Source of the DNA: Xenoacremonium recifei
Lineage: Eukaryota > Ascomycota > Sordariomycetes > Hypocreales > Nectriaceae
Assembly (NCBI GenBank): GCA_012184525.1
Contig: WOFQ01000022.1
Coordinates: 372,001-436,000 of the forward strand
DNA length: 64,000 nt
Direction of reading: 5' to 3'
Each line of letters starts with the position of its first letter. Position 1 is the first letter of the stretch. The translations under genes and the position numbers were made by a program. Below are positions 31,922-42,940 of this stretch, piece after piece. The notes beneath the pieces were generated by a model, which was not told the origin of the DNA, did not search any database, and saw only the letters and a list, made by a program, of their open reading frames with translations.

Positions 31922-34900
31922 TTAATCGCCGCCCTTGATCTTCTTCGTGGCCTTCGCTGTGCCAATGTGAGTGTTGTGCACCTGCTCATGTTAGTTACTC
32001 GGGCCACAATAAATGAAGACGGCAATGACATACCTTTGTCGCAAAGCGCAAGCTCGTGAGCGTCTCCTTCAGATGTGTCTCCAGCGGCGACACCATGACA
32101 AACATCAGTGTCTTGCTGTTCCCGCCCAGACTATACTGCAACAAGTGCGTCAACTTCGAGTTGCGGTACGGCACATGTCCGGACCCGCGTCCCAACGCCT
32201 CAATCACATCACCCAGACAGCTCAAGCTCTTGTTGATGTTCTGCGTCTCCTTCATGCGGTCACCCTCGGCCTGCGAGTGCTTCAGACGTTCCGAACCAGC
32301 CAGATCGACCAGGTTCAGCGTGCCCTCGCAGCGCTCACCCGTAGCCGCATTCTCGCCAATCAGCTTGAGGATGAAGATGCTGTGCGAACGCGAGGAGCGC
32401 TCGTTGGCCTTAGTTGCCGCTACGCTTCGATTGTTCTGCGCCTCAGCCAGCATCGTCTCCACGCTCGAGGGGCTGTTGAGTCGCACCGACTTGCAGTTGA
32501 CAATGCTTGTCTGCTTGCGTGCCTCGTCGTGACGAATCTCCAGCTTCTTCGGCTTGCCGTCAGAGGTTCGGTCGTTGTTGGGCGTCAACAGGTCGTTCAG
32601 CTCCTCGTTGTACACTTCAACAAAGGAGCCCTCCATGGTGTACTCCCACGACTTCTCCTTGAGCTTGGTGATCGTTTCGTAGATCATGTGCGTGGCACGC
32701 GGAATCATACCATCGTCTGACGACATTGTGAACGTCTTTCCTGATCCCGTTTGGCCGTAGCAGAAGATGCACACGTTGTAACCATCAAGAGCGCTCTGCA
32801 CCAGCTGGGCGATCTCGCCAAAGATCTCGTCGTTCTGTGTCCCCGGCACAAAGACACGGTCAAACTCGAAGGGATAGTTCTTGCGCGTCACGTTGCCAAG
32901 GCTGCTCTTCTCTTCGGGGCCAGCCAACACAATCTCGGCACTGGTCTTGTCATCAGGGAACGACATCTTGGCCTGCTCGCCCTCAGCCTCATTAAGGGCG
33001 GGTCGCACTCGGCACATGACGCGGATGTTGCCCTTGAGCTCTTGGTACTTGTTGAAGAGCACCCGCCGCTCCGTCTCCTCCTTGATGAGTTTCTGCCGCG
33101 CCTCCTCGGCCGACCGCAGTGCCTCTTGTAGGCGGGCCTCCATGCTCGAGAAGGAGTCTGACTGGGCCTGGTTATCCGATTCCAAGAACTCGACATGTGA
33201 CTTGAGTGAGTTGATCTTGGCCTCAAGCGTCGTGTTCGCCGCCGATAGTTCAGCGATGTTGGTCTGGAGGCTGCTCTTGAGCGTTCGCTCCCTCTCAAGG
33301 TCTCCTCGAAGCTGTTCTGCCTGTGCCTTGGACTCCTGAAGCTCACGATCCTTGCGTTGCAGTGACATGTCCATATCCTGGTGGTCGTTGCCCATTCGTG
33401 TCCGCAGCTCCTGCATCTCACGGTCCTTCTGTTGCCGCACGTCTTCGAGTTCCTGCTGGTGGTGTCGAACGAGGCCTTCCATACGTTGCTCGTGCTCTTT
33501 CACTTCCTGTTCCTTTAGGTGGTCCAGTTCTCGACTTAGGTCGTCCACGGCGGATCGGTGCTGGCGGGCCATATCGTCGACTGTCTCCCTGTGCCTTCGA
33601 TTGAGCTCATCCAGTTGACGTGTGTTCTCCCATTGCTGCTTCTCCATTTCATGTCTGATATGTCGGCCCTCCTCTCTCGCAGCGTCGAGATCTGACTTTA
33701 AGACTTCGTTCCTGTGCTCAAGAGTTGCCCGGGCCTTCTCCAGTTCCTCGACTGTTTTTTGTTAGAATCCAACTGTAAGATTAGTGAAGAGTGGCTGTCA
33801 TACCTCTCGTCTTAGCTAGCTGAAGCGCATCGTCCTGGCCCTTGCGCTCGCTCAGACTCGTGTTGACCATTTCTTTAAACTCCTTGAACTGGGACTCCAT
33901 ATCTGCGACTCGGCCGTCCACGTCCCAGGCTGTATACTGTGTCAGACTAGACTCTTTACTGAGAAACGACTTGCAAGGGGAAGGGGAGGACTTGACGGGG
34001 GACCGCGTCTGCCGCCGCACCGTCGACACAGAGAGCTCTTGAAGCTGGTCGAGCTTGCGTTGGATCTGCCGTTTGCTTGGTGTCTGAAGCACGACAGGCG
34101 CCTAGGCTGCCGGCTCCTCAGACACCTTGGGTCGGGCGAGCTTGACGTTTTCCTTGTTGTCCTTGCCGGGGCGAGTGAAAGTGACGTTGGTGAGGTGCTG
34201 TTGAGAGATGGTTGAGGACTGTGAAGAAGTGCGAGTGGATGGGCATTGGGAGATCGCTTGACTCTCGCCGGAAATGGTGCTGTCATCGTCGAGCCTCAGG
34301 TTGTTGAATCTGGTGGTGAGAGAACTATCTCTTATGGCCGACAATGCGGTTACAGACTTGACGGCGCGCACTTTGTGGTTGTGAAGAGGGTAATGGGGAG
34401 GGGGCATGTCGAAGCGCTCCTGAGAAACTGTCGTCGTACCATTGGTGCTTGTTGTTGATGTGTCGAAGGGGTCTTCTTCGCGATGGCCGTAAGCAGTGCG
34501 TGGCCGAGGCGCCTGGCTCTTTGATCGAGTATGGCCGGCTCGTGTGGCTGGCCTCGCGCCATGTGTTCGGTTGGAAGGGTTCGCTCGCCCAGGACCGACG
34601 CTCTTAGCGAAGGAGCTGGTGGATGAAGTTGACGCCGCTGAGGTCTGCCGTGATGATTGGAATGAGGACGGTTGCTTCAACTAGAAACAGAGACGTTAGC
34701 AAGGCATGACTACTATGATGTGACTGTGTATACGAGGACTCTGGGCTCTCGTCCCGCCGTTGTCGTCGCCTGTTCTGGATCCTGCTTTCTTGGGCCTGCT
34801 CGCAGACATCCTCCTTCACGACGACTCTGTGGCTCTTGGCGTGAGCAGCAGTGGAAGTTTCGTAGCGCATCAACGAGCTCTCCAATGTCGGGCTGGCCTT

Positions 34901-35566
34901 GCGATATCTGCGAATCTCGGCTGCCTCCTCGCGCCGCTGGTTGTAGTAGTGGAATGCCATCTGCAAGACCATCCAATGAATGAGGAAGAGACATAACGCG
35001 ATGAACCAAGCATTCGCCATTGGGTCCAGAGTGAGAAATGACGGTTTGGTGCAGATTCCAGTATCGATATAGGCAATGCTGCTTGGCGTCCAGGCCTATG
35101 GGTGCGATGGGATAAAGAAAGTCGTTCAACTTACCCCCGATATGTTCGACAGGCTCTGTCCTTTAACACCAGGCCTCGTCGCCGCCGCCGCAGCAGCGAC
35201 TGAGTTCGATGTCTTCGCCGGGTATTCGAGGGCGCGTTCGGCAAGAGGCTTGCGCTTGGCCTCGGACTGGGCGGCTGGCAACAAATCAGTAAAGCGCGAT
35301 CAACAACACTTCCAGGTCAACTCACCTGGTTGGGGAATCCCCCGCTTGAGGTTCTGCAGCGACGTCGGCACCGGCATTGACGTCTGCATTCGGGAGTTGT
35401 GCTGGGAGTCGCTCCATTCGGTGAGGCCTGCGCCTCCTATCTGCGTCGACGAGGGCGCCGGGAGACGACTAAGCTTGGAGCCTCGAAACGCCTGCTCAGG
35501 TAAGTCAATATCTCTCCAAGAGCCCAGCAGCGGCAGCCAACGCACCTGGTTCTCAGAAGCCTCCAT
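31922..35566 (-). CDS. klpA: Kinesin-14 (KlpA/Kar3-type C-terminal motor)
   Basis: Minus-end-directed spindle motor. Seven exons: 35566-35546, 35491-35326, 35274-35135, 34680-34126, 34083-33804, 33751-32034 and 31981-31922; all phases agree, giving about 979 residues. The N-terminus is basic and Ser/Pro-rich (microtubule-binding tail). A long coiled coil spans about residues 300-620 ('VEELEKARATLEHRNEVLK' onward). The C-terminal motor shows 'GQTGSGKTFTM' (P-loop), 'NERSSRSH' (switch I), 'LVDLAGSE' (switch II), 'HVPYRNSKLT' and the ending 'ATKVHNTHIGTAKATKK', characteristic of the KlpA group. Two introns are odd: the third is 454 nt and contains an open frame with a membrane helix, and the fourth is only 42 nt and removes an in-frame TAG. 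An ATG at 35602 could add 12 residues. Confidence 0.95.
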
Positions 35567-36637
35567 CTTGTAGGACAGCGAGCGCGCGCGTCGGCGGATC
35601 ACAATGGCAAGCGCGGGTGCAGCAGCGGTGGCAATCTGGAGCAGCGCAGCTCCGCCTCGACTCGCGGTGGGTGAAGGCGTCGTGAATGACAGGAAGAGAT
35701 ACTTTCGAGATTGACGGCGGGTGCAGCTAGCCAGCTATTGTTGTTTGTGGTTGGCGTGGGTTTGGCGGAGCCACATTGGTTCTAGCCGGGCCAGGGGAGC
35801 ATGGGCGTTGTGTGGTGAGATTGGCGATGAGGCCAGCCCCAGTAAACACAGCGTGTTGAAGTGCGCGTTGCTGGGGTGATGTTGTGGGGCTTGACGCTTC
35901 GCTGTTGAAGAAGCTGCTGACTCAGCGGTGCGCACTGCTATAGGGTAGCTTGTGACACCACTACCCAGATCAGAATCATGACAATATTCTCCCAAACTCC
36001 AGGGCGAAACGAGAATTCGGAGCTTATGTTCTTTTAACATGCAAACAGGTGGGAATAGCTTCTCTCTCGTACCATTACAGAAATTTGACGAGTTACCCTA
36101 TTTATTCAAGAACGCTGACCTAGTAGAACAATCACTTGCTGGTTTATCACATCGCGATCCGATATTTCGACAAAGATAGGAAACCATTTTATCTGGACCG
36201 ATTTTAATTACTCATTATTTAGATAGCTCCCGAGTACTTTTTGCTGAACAAATCTTGTCCTGCAATGTCAGCTGAGTAAATTCACACGAGGTCCTCCATT
36301 GACGCCAGCGGAGTCAGTAGTTGGGAGCAATTCTCATGCTTCTCATATTCTGCTCATTAACGTACAATCTTGACTTTCTCGACGAAATGCCGAAAGCGCA
36401 TGTGTCCTATACTATGCTTTAGGCCTCACCAAACGCCGTCGGCCTGCCTGCCGTGCTGGAACTGTGCGGGCAACGACGATATATACTGCGTTGTGAAACC
36501 TCGTCCTGCCGAACCGAGATGCTCATGCTCCATCCCCTCCAAATCTATTACCGCTGAAAGCAGAGACAAAGGACTGAAACCACCGAACTCCCTGAAAATG
36601 CTCGTCGTCGTCGTTGTCGTGAAACCTCGTGGAACGC
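35567..36637. other. Intergenic, kinesin promoter and E2 gene 3' flank
   Basis: About 1.07 kb. AT-rich from 36050 to 36360. A 12-nt string GTGAAACCTCGT occurs twice in the 3' flank of the E2 gene (about 36493 and 36620). No gene is seen. Confidence 0.4.
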
Positions 36638-37384
36638 TCATTCGCCGAGCAGCCGGGCGGTGATGCTGCCCACGTACGCCTCTTCTAGGTCGTATCGAAG
36701 GCCGTTATTCCGCGGGATGCCCTCGTGCCTAAATGCGGCTACTACCGCCTGCGGCTCGAAGCCCATGTTGACGAACTGATCGATCATTTCCTTGTTGTAG
36801 CCGCCATAGTCTTCGGCCGAATGCTGGGCCTTGTTCTCGTAGTGGTATTTGCTCATGTCGAGGTCTTTGGGCTTGGCCCCGGCGTACTTAACAGCCCAGG
36901 CCTGCGCATGGCGGGCGAACCCCTCCGGGTCGTTGATCATCATCTTGGCCACCTCGGCGTCTTGCGGGTCTTTGGGGTTCGGGAACTCGAGGAGCATGCG
37001 TAGGGAGAGGAGCGCAGTCTTGATGGTCTGGACGGGAGACCAGGCAGAGGAGAGTGTGTCGAGGCAGATGGCGCCCTAGAGGTCCGTCAGCTAACCGCCT
37101 GGCAAGGGGAATGATGCACGCGATCTTACCGTCTGGCTGCTGACATTGGGGTGCCAGATCTTGGTGATGAATCTTATTACGGGGGATTTGAACGGGTAGC
37201 TGTCCGGGATCTTGATCTCGACTTCGTAGGTGCCGCCCTCGTACGGCGTGTCGGGAGGCGCGGGAAAGGTCCCCTTGAGCAGCATCAGGTTGTTGTCGGC
37301 CACGGGAACGGCGACGACCCCCGAGCTGTCCCGGTCCGCCTCCATTTCGGCCAGCTCCTTGATGATGCGACGATCTCGGCTCAT
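36638..37384 (-). CDS. ubc1: Ubiquitin-conjugating enzyme E2 with C-terminal UBA domain (Ubc1 / E2-25K type)
   Basis: Transfers ubiquitin from E1 to E3/substrates; Ubc1-type enzymes extend Lys48 chains. Exons 37384-37130 and 37075-36638 give 230 residues. The UBC fold has 'PDTPYEGGTYEVEIKIPDSYPF' and 'KIWHPNV'; the splice join gives 'SQTGAICLDTL' with the catalytic cysteine and then 'WSPVQTIKTALLSLRMLL'. After a linker, residues about 185-230 form a UBA domain ('DQFVNMGFEPQAVVAAFRHEG'). Length and domain order match E2-25K/Ubc1. The gene is divergent from the proteasome ATPase Rpt2 over 1.3 kb, a functional neighbourhood within the ubiquitin-proteasome system. Confidence 0.96.
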
Positions 37385-38685
37385 GGTGACGGTATATAAG
37401 ATGCTGCTGTAAGATGTTCGCCCAGAGGCCCGGGAGGTTGCAGCGAAGGGGGTTCGCGGGTGGATCTGGCAAGGTCTTTGTTTGTTGGCGATGCTGGAAG
37501 CTGCTGGCGGTTTTGGAGGTCACGTCCCTTCCACTGTCCCGCCCTAGATGGATGGGGTTGCAGTGACTTACCAGTGAGGGGCAATGGAGGGAGCTCTTGA
37601 GAACCCGCTAGAATTTTAGAGTGAGTGGGCTCTAGGTGACCAGGGTCTTTAGTGCTTGGGCGCGTGCTGTACGAACTGTAAGTCTGGGATTGGGTACAGA
37701 CAGGTACGTATATAAGGTATATATACTGCCGAGACGGGCATGTGCGCGTCAGGTGACGGAGGTGATTTGAGGAGGAGAGTCCTGGATCATGCATTTAATT
37801 TCTTACTCTACCTCTTTGGGCATCAACCCTCTCTGAAGCTGCATCATGGCGGATGGATGACGCAGCTGGATCATGGCCTGAATAGGGCTAGTCTGGCAAG
37901 GTGCCTGTAAATTCTAGGCCTGTCTGTGTGACAGTGACGGGAGACGGCAGGAGCTGTTCAGCCTCTTGCTCCACTCTGTACATCTCGAATCACAATAGGC
38001 AATTGTCTTATTGGAATTAGGAAGGGGGAGTGATCGGGAAACTCCTTGATTGGACATGTGAATTCTCTGAGAGAAGTATCTTCGAAGAAGACAGGGCAAG
38101 ATCTGCATGAGCACTGGAGATGAACTGGGTCGATGGCAGCGCTCTTTCAGTATGAGCTGTTCACCGCTATAGATTCTGAAGAATCGAGAGCATGGAATAA
38201 CATCCATCGATTAGTCTTGGAGTTCAATGTCCTTTCTGCTACATAAGTCATTGTTCCTGGATGTTAATCGAAAGTGGTAGGTAGGTACATCCTTTCGAAG
38301 AGCCCATGACCACAAATCGTGAATGTGAGAAAACATGAAAAACGTCAATCAGATGAACAGATGATCCTAGGAGGGGGTACGAAAAGGGAAGAATTTTTAT
38401 TGTCCAAGTGGCGGATGAGAACCTAAAAAAAGGGAGTCCTCCTGAGCAGAAGGCAAGAGGGTCACGTGCACCTTTCCTCGTCACGTGATCGCGACGGAGC
38501 TGTCGTGTTCCCTGGCGCCTGATTGCAACCTCGCATTCATCATCACTAAGCTCCGCCTAGCGCTCAACCTCCCTCCAAAACACCCAACTTTCAACACAGC
38601 TACCCCTACGAAGATCATCCGGTCACGCTTCATCCCATCGCACTTTCTATACGGCTCACGCGCTCTCGGAGCCTGACCCGTCAAC
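37385..38685. other. Divergent promoter region of E2 and Rpt2 genes
   Basis: About 1.3 kb. On the E2 side a TATA-rich palindromic stretch lies at about 37708-37728. The Rpt2 side carries two CACGTG sites, listed separately. I found no clear copy of the yeast proteasome element GGTGGCAAA. Two or three small frames have no domain and are not called. Confidence 0.4.
38461..38488 (+). promoter_or_regulatory. Paired CACGTG E-box sites upstream of Rpt2
   Basis: GTCACGTG at 38461-38468 and TCACGTGA at 38481-38488, 20 bp apart, about 200 bp before the Rpt2 start. CACGTG is the core bound by bHLH factors such as Cbf1/SREBP-type proteins. The doubling within 28 bp makes a functional site plausible. 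Confidence 0.45.
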
Positions 38686-40226
38686 ATGGTAAGCTTCAGA
38701 GTCCCAACGGTTGTCCGCCACCGAAGGTTATTGACATAGCTGTCATAGGGTCAAAGCCAGTCTGGTATGGGAGAAGGGAGAGGGGATGAGAAAGACAAGA
38801 AGGTACGATGATTGAAACTCTTACGTTGAATTCTGATACCAATTTCTCTTGTAGAAGGATAAGCCCAAGTACGAGCCGCCGCCACGACCTACCACTCGCG
38901 TCGGCCGCAAGAAGAGAAAGGCGGGTGGCACCAGCGCCGCGGCGAAGCTGCCCGCCGTCTATCCCACGAGCCGATGCAAACTCCGACTTCTTCGAATGCA
39001 GCGAATCCACGATCATCTCCTCCTAGAAGAAGAATATGTCGAGAACCAGGAGCGCCTGCGCAAGGCCAAGGCTGCCAAAGAGGGTTCAGCCTCCGGCCCC
39101 GACGCCGACATTGACCGGTTAGCCGATGAGCGTGGCCGAGTTGACGACATGCGAGGAAGCCCTATGGGTGTTGGAACTTTGGAGGAGCTCATCGACGATG
39201 ACCATGCCATCGTCAGCAGCACGACCGGACCTGAATACTACGTCAGCATCATGAGTTTTGTGGACAAGGACCTGCTTGAGCCGGGTGCTAGTGTTTTGCT
39301 GCACCACAAGAGTGTTAGTATTGTTGGTGTGTTGACGGATGACACGGACCCTATCGTTAGTGTGATGAAGCTCGACAAGGCGCCGACGGAGTCGTATGCC
39401 GATATTGGTGGTTTGGAGCAGCAGATTCAAGAAGTCCGAGAATCGGTCGAACTGCCTCTGCTGCATCCTGAGCTCTACGAGGAAATGGGAATTAAGCCCC
39501 CGAAGGGTGTCATCCTCTACGGTGCCCCTGGAACCGGAAAGACGTTGCTTGCCAAGGCCGTGGCCAACCAGACCTCTGCCACTTTCCTACGTATTGTGGG
39601 CAGTGAGTTGATCCAGAAGTACCTGGGTGATGGCCCTCGGTTGGTGCGACAGCTCTTCCAGGTAAGAAACTCAAGTATGATTATCAGTTACAGGCATTTT
39701 CTAACGCGGATGGTGACAGGTTGCTGGCGAGAACGCGCCATCCATCGTCTTCATCGACGAAATCGATGCTATTGGTACGAAGCGATACGATTCAACATCC
39801 GGTGGTGAGCGAGAAGTTCAGCGAACCATGCTGGAACTCCTCAACCAGCTTGACGGTTTCGACGACCGCGGAGACGTCAAGGTCATCATGGCCACCAACA
39901 AGATCGAGACGCTTGATCCCGCCCTGATCCGACCTGGTCGTATCGACCGTAAGATCCTCTTCGAGAACCCCGACCAGAACACCAAGCGCAAGATCTTCAC
40001 GCTGCATACATCCAAGATGAACCTCAACGACGACGTGGATCTCGAGGAGTTCATCTCCCAGAAGGACGACCTCTCGGGCGCTGACATCAAGGCCATCTGC
40101 TCCGAGGCCGGTCTCATGGCGCTTCGAGAGCGCCGCATGCGCGTGCAAATGGCCGACTTCCGATCGGCCCGCGAGCGCGTGCTGCGGACGAAGCAGGAGG
40201 GCGAGCCGGAGGGTCTGTATTTGTAG
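38686..40226 (+). CDS. rpt2: 26S proteasome regulatory ATPase subunit Rpt2 (subunit 4)
   Basis: AAA+ ATPase of the 19S base that unfolds substrates and opens the 20S gate. Exons 38686-38688 (only the ATG), 38749-38802, 38855-39661 and 39720-40226; about 456 residues. The second exon restores the N-terminal 'MGQSQSG', the Rpt2 myristoylation signal. Motifs are 'GAPGTGKTLLAKAVA' (Walker A), 'IVFIDEIDAIGTKR' (Walker B), 'NKIETLDPALIRPGRIDRKI' (sensor and arginine fingers) and the C-terminal 'LYL' matching the HbYX gate-opening tail of Rpt2. All key residues are present. The first intron directly after the start codon is unusual but fits perfectly. Confidence 0.97.
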
Positions 40227-40777
40227 TGTACTGTACAATGATGTTCCTACGATAGGTAGTTCAGCGGGATTAGATGCTGGGGCAGGCTCAGTCGGTAATC
40301 GGGGAATTAGAAGCATATACATACAGTGGAGTTGCTTACGATCTTGTTGGCAGTCGTGATTCCATCGCCCGTGTTTCGCATTGTCACTCTCTAACAAATC
40401 GCACCCCCTGGCCTGCAACACCAGACGAAATAGCAAACATGTGCTCTTAGCGCCCGCCCGTCGGGTTGATTCCAAAGCGCATCCCTGTCGGCGAATCAGC
40501 GCCCGTTTCAGCGGCCAGTAAGCACCAACTCCTGGCAGAGGATTTGTGCTTGTAAGGAAGGTTACTTTGTGTGGTTGGTGTTCGGACAGCTTCGTGAGGG
40601 AGGGGGGCTTGGTGGTGAGGGAGAAGGGGGAGGTGAGTGTCTGAGCAGGTGTATATAATGAAGGGTGCGGTTCAATGTTGAAGCTCATCATCACCACCGC
40701 TCTCTTCTCTTGTTCTCTTCTATCCAATCGCTTTCACATATTCACGGCCGGTCCGTCATTCACTCCTTGCATTCGCT
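40227..40777. promoter_or_regulatory. Promoter of the secreted lactonase-like gene: TATA box and CT-rich leader
   Basis: 550 bp. TATATAA at 40652-40658 lies about 120 bp before the ATG, followed by a CT-rich run at about 40698-40727, a pattern of strongly expressed fungal genes. The left part is the Rpt2 3' flank. Confidence 0.5.
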
Positions 40778-42037
40778 ATGTCTTTCCTAAAGTCTCTTCT
40801 TCTTGCCTCCCTCCTGGGTATGGCCGCAGCTCGTCCCCACGACTGCAAAGCTGCCTCCTCCTCGGCCGCTCCTAAGGCCTTGTACTTCATCTCCAACGCA
40901 GCATCCAATGCCGTTGTTGCTATTCCCATCGCTGCTGATGGCTTGCTTGCCGGCGGTGTCCTGACTAAGACCGGCGGGAAGGGGTCTGCGTCTGTGGATG
41001 CGGATGGGAAGGCTGCTGCGCCGGATGCTCTGGTCAGCCAGTCCTCGCTGACCCTTGCCGGCAACGTAAGCCCCTTGGATTCTCGAAGTAATAATTAAAC
41101 TGACAAGGAAAAGACTCTCTTCGCCGTCGACGCCGGATCCAATACTCTCTCCATGCTCTCCATCGACGCATCCAACGCCTCCGCCCTGACCCCTGTCTCA
41201 AACGTCGCCGTCCCAGGTACATTCCCCAATACCGTCGCCGCATCCTCCAAGCACAAGCTCGTTTGTGTCGGAACAACTGGCGCCGACGCTGGCATCTCGT
41301 GCACGTCGTTCTCCGGCGCCGGCTTGAACAAAATGGACGCCTTGCGTACCTTTGCCCTCAACCAAACCACGCCTCCCGTAGGACCTCTCAACACCGTCTC
41401 CCAGGTCTTCTTCTCAGAAGACGAGAACACGCTATTTGCGACTGTCAAAGGAGATCCCACGGTGAACAATACGGGCTTCCTCGCTTCGTTCGACGTTGAA
41501 GAAGCTTGCGGGCATAACAGCCATACCGCGAGCCTATCCCGCCAGGCCATAACCTCCTCGCCAGCCGGCACCGCCGTCCTCTTCGGCTCCGTAGCCCTCC
41601 CCAACTCCCGCATCTTCGCCACCGACGCCTCCTTCGGCGCGGCCGTGCTCTCCGTCAACGACGCCGGACACGGCTCGCTAGTCGCCAAGCAGGCCGTCGA
41701 GGGCCAGGCGGCAACGTGCTGGGCAACCGTGTCAGAGCGCACTGGCACGGCGTTCGTGACGGACGTCGGGGTGCCGCGGCTGGTGGAGATGAGCGTGAAG
41801 GATGCGAGTATCGTGAAGGAGCTGGATTTGGCGGGGACGGGCGTGGGCGGGCTGATCGATCTCAAGGCCGCGGGCGATTTCATCTATGCGCTCGCGCCGG
41901 GAAACGGTACTGGTGAGGCGCAGGTGTTGGTGGTGGACGTCAAGGGGGGCAAGGGGCAGGCTAAGCTGGCGCAATGTTTCGGGCTTGGGAAGCTCGGGGC
42001 TGGAAAGACTTCGCAGGGGATGGCAGTTTTGGTGTAG
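40778..42037 (+). CDS. Secreted lactonase / 3-carboxymuconate-cyclase-like beta-propeller protein
   Basis: Exons 40778-41065 and 41108-42037, about 405 residues. The signal peptide 'LKSLLLASLLGMAAA' ends near residue 18. The rest has the repeating beta-strand pattern of the seven-bladed lactonase family ('ALYFISNAASNAVVAIPI', 'KTLFAVDAGSNTLSMLSID', 'QVFFSEDENTLFATVKG', 'RIFATDASFGAAVLSV'). Fungal relatives are abundant cell-wall or secreted glycoproteins annotated as 3-carboxymuconate cyclase, often antigenic. Enzymatic activity is not assured, since many are probably adhesive or structural. The promoter has a good TATA box and CT-rich leader, suggesting high expression. Confidence 0.85.
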
Positions 42038-42361
42038 ATATAGGCGCTGGTCGTTTGCTGTATATAGGTATAACCGTAATCGAGAAGAGATGTGGTTGAT
42101 CATAATGAAGGCATGAGGCCTCTCCTTGTTGATACATATATGTCGTTGCCATACTAGAAGCAAATCCATTAGTCCCGGGATCATGTCCCATATCCTTTTG
42201 CCAAGCCAAGATTTCCCGTTCCGCAATCCTCCTACTGTTCTCCTGTTCGTTATCCTCTTTTGCCATGTCGTTGCAGTTCCCATATCAAAACTTCCCCGGC
42301 AGTTAACTGGATACCCATACAATACCCATAAAACTCCCACCTCGTAACTCGACCCACACCT
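42038..42361. other. Short convergent intergenic, nothing seen
   Basis: About 320 bp between the 3' ends of the lactonase-like and LDO/promethin-like genes. No feature. Confidence 0.4.
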
Positions 42362-42940
42362 CTAATGCTTGAAGTCATTGACGGAGCCGTCGACGTGCTT
42401 CTCGTCCTTGTACAAAGTCATCTTCTTCCCCGCGGCATCAACCTCCACTCCGCCCTGGACGCCAATAGGCGAATGGTTGTATAGCCAGCGAGCGACGACA
42501 AAGCTGCCCACAGCCCACAGCCAGACCAAGACGGCGATGGACGACGTCACGAGCAGCGTGGGCATGAGCACCATGAAGGCCACACCAATCCAGAAGAGCG
42601 AGAAGACGATGGCAGCTGCGAGTGCAAAGGCCACGGTGGACATGGCAAAGATGGCAAAAGTCAGAAGAGGCAAGAATGAGAAGATGAATTGCGAGACAAT
42701 GAAAGACTGTGGTGATGTTGTCAGCGAGACGATCCTTTTATAGGTAGGCAGGGTTGGGCATCTTACGAAGAGAATGGGCTTGGCGGCGGCAAAGGAACTG
42801 GTGTATTTGTAGGCGTCAGAGCGCGTCTCAGGGTCGACGACCCTATCAAGAGAGCGCTGGGCATAGCCATAGACACCGGCGGCAGTATCATTAACCGTAG
42901 CCCTAATGCCGCGGCCGTTGGTGCTGGAGTCGGATGCCAT
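42362..42940 (-). CDS. Promethin/LDO-family lipid-droplet assembly protein
   Basis: Two exons joined by an intron ending ACCACAG (about 42766-42708), removing about 58 nt; roughly 170 residues. The join gives 'AAAKPILFSFIVSQFIFSFLPLLTF'. The central 75 residues are four closely packed hydrophobic segments ('FAIFAMSTVAFALAAAIVFSLFWIGVAFMVLMPTLL', 'IAVLVWLWAVGSFVVARWLYN'), the double-hairpin pattern of promethin/LDAF1 and yeast Ldo16. These ER proteins work with seipin at lipid-droplet formation sites. The N- and C-terminal tails are hydrophilic. The assignment is by pattern and moderately strong; another small ER membrane protein is the alternative. Confidence 0.75.
   Translation of the reverse strand: MASDSSTNGRGIRATVNDTAAGVYGYAQRSLDRVVDPETRSDAYKYTSSFAAAKPILFVRCPTLPTYKRIVSLTTSPQSFIVSQFIFSFLPLLTFAIFAMSTVAFALAAAIVFSLFWIGVAFMVLMPTLLVTSSIAVLVWLWAVGSFVVARWLYNHSPIGVQGGVEVDAAGKKMTLYKDEKHVDGSVNDFKH

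Noticed and set aside
32013..32720. 235-codon plus-strand frame opposite the kinesin motor
   Set aside because: Mirror of a highly conserved, GC-biased coding exon; no domain of its own.
37385..38685. Yeast-type proteasome control element (PACE) before Rpt2
   Set aside because: No clear GGTGGCAAA found; only CACGTG sites are visible.
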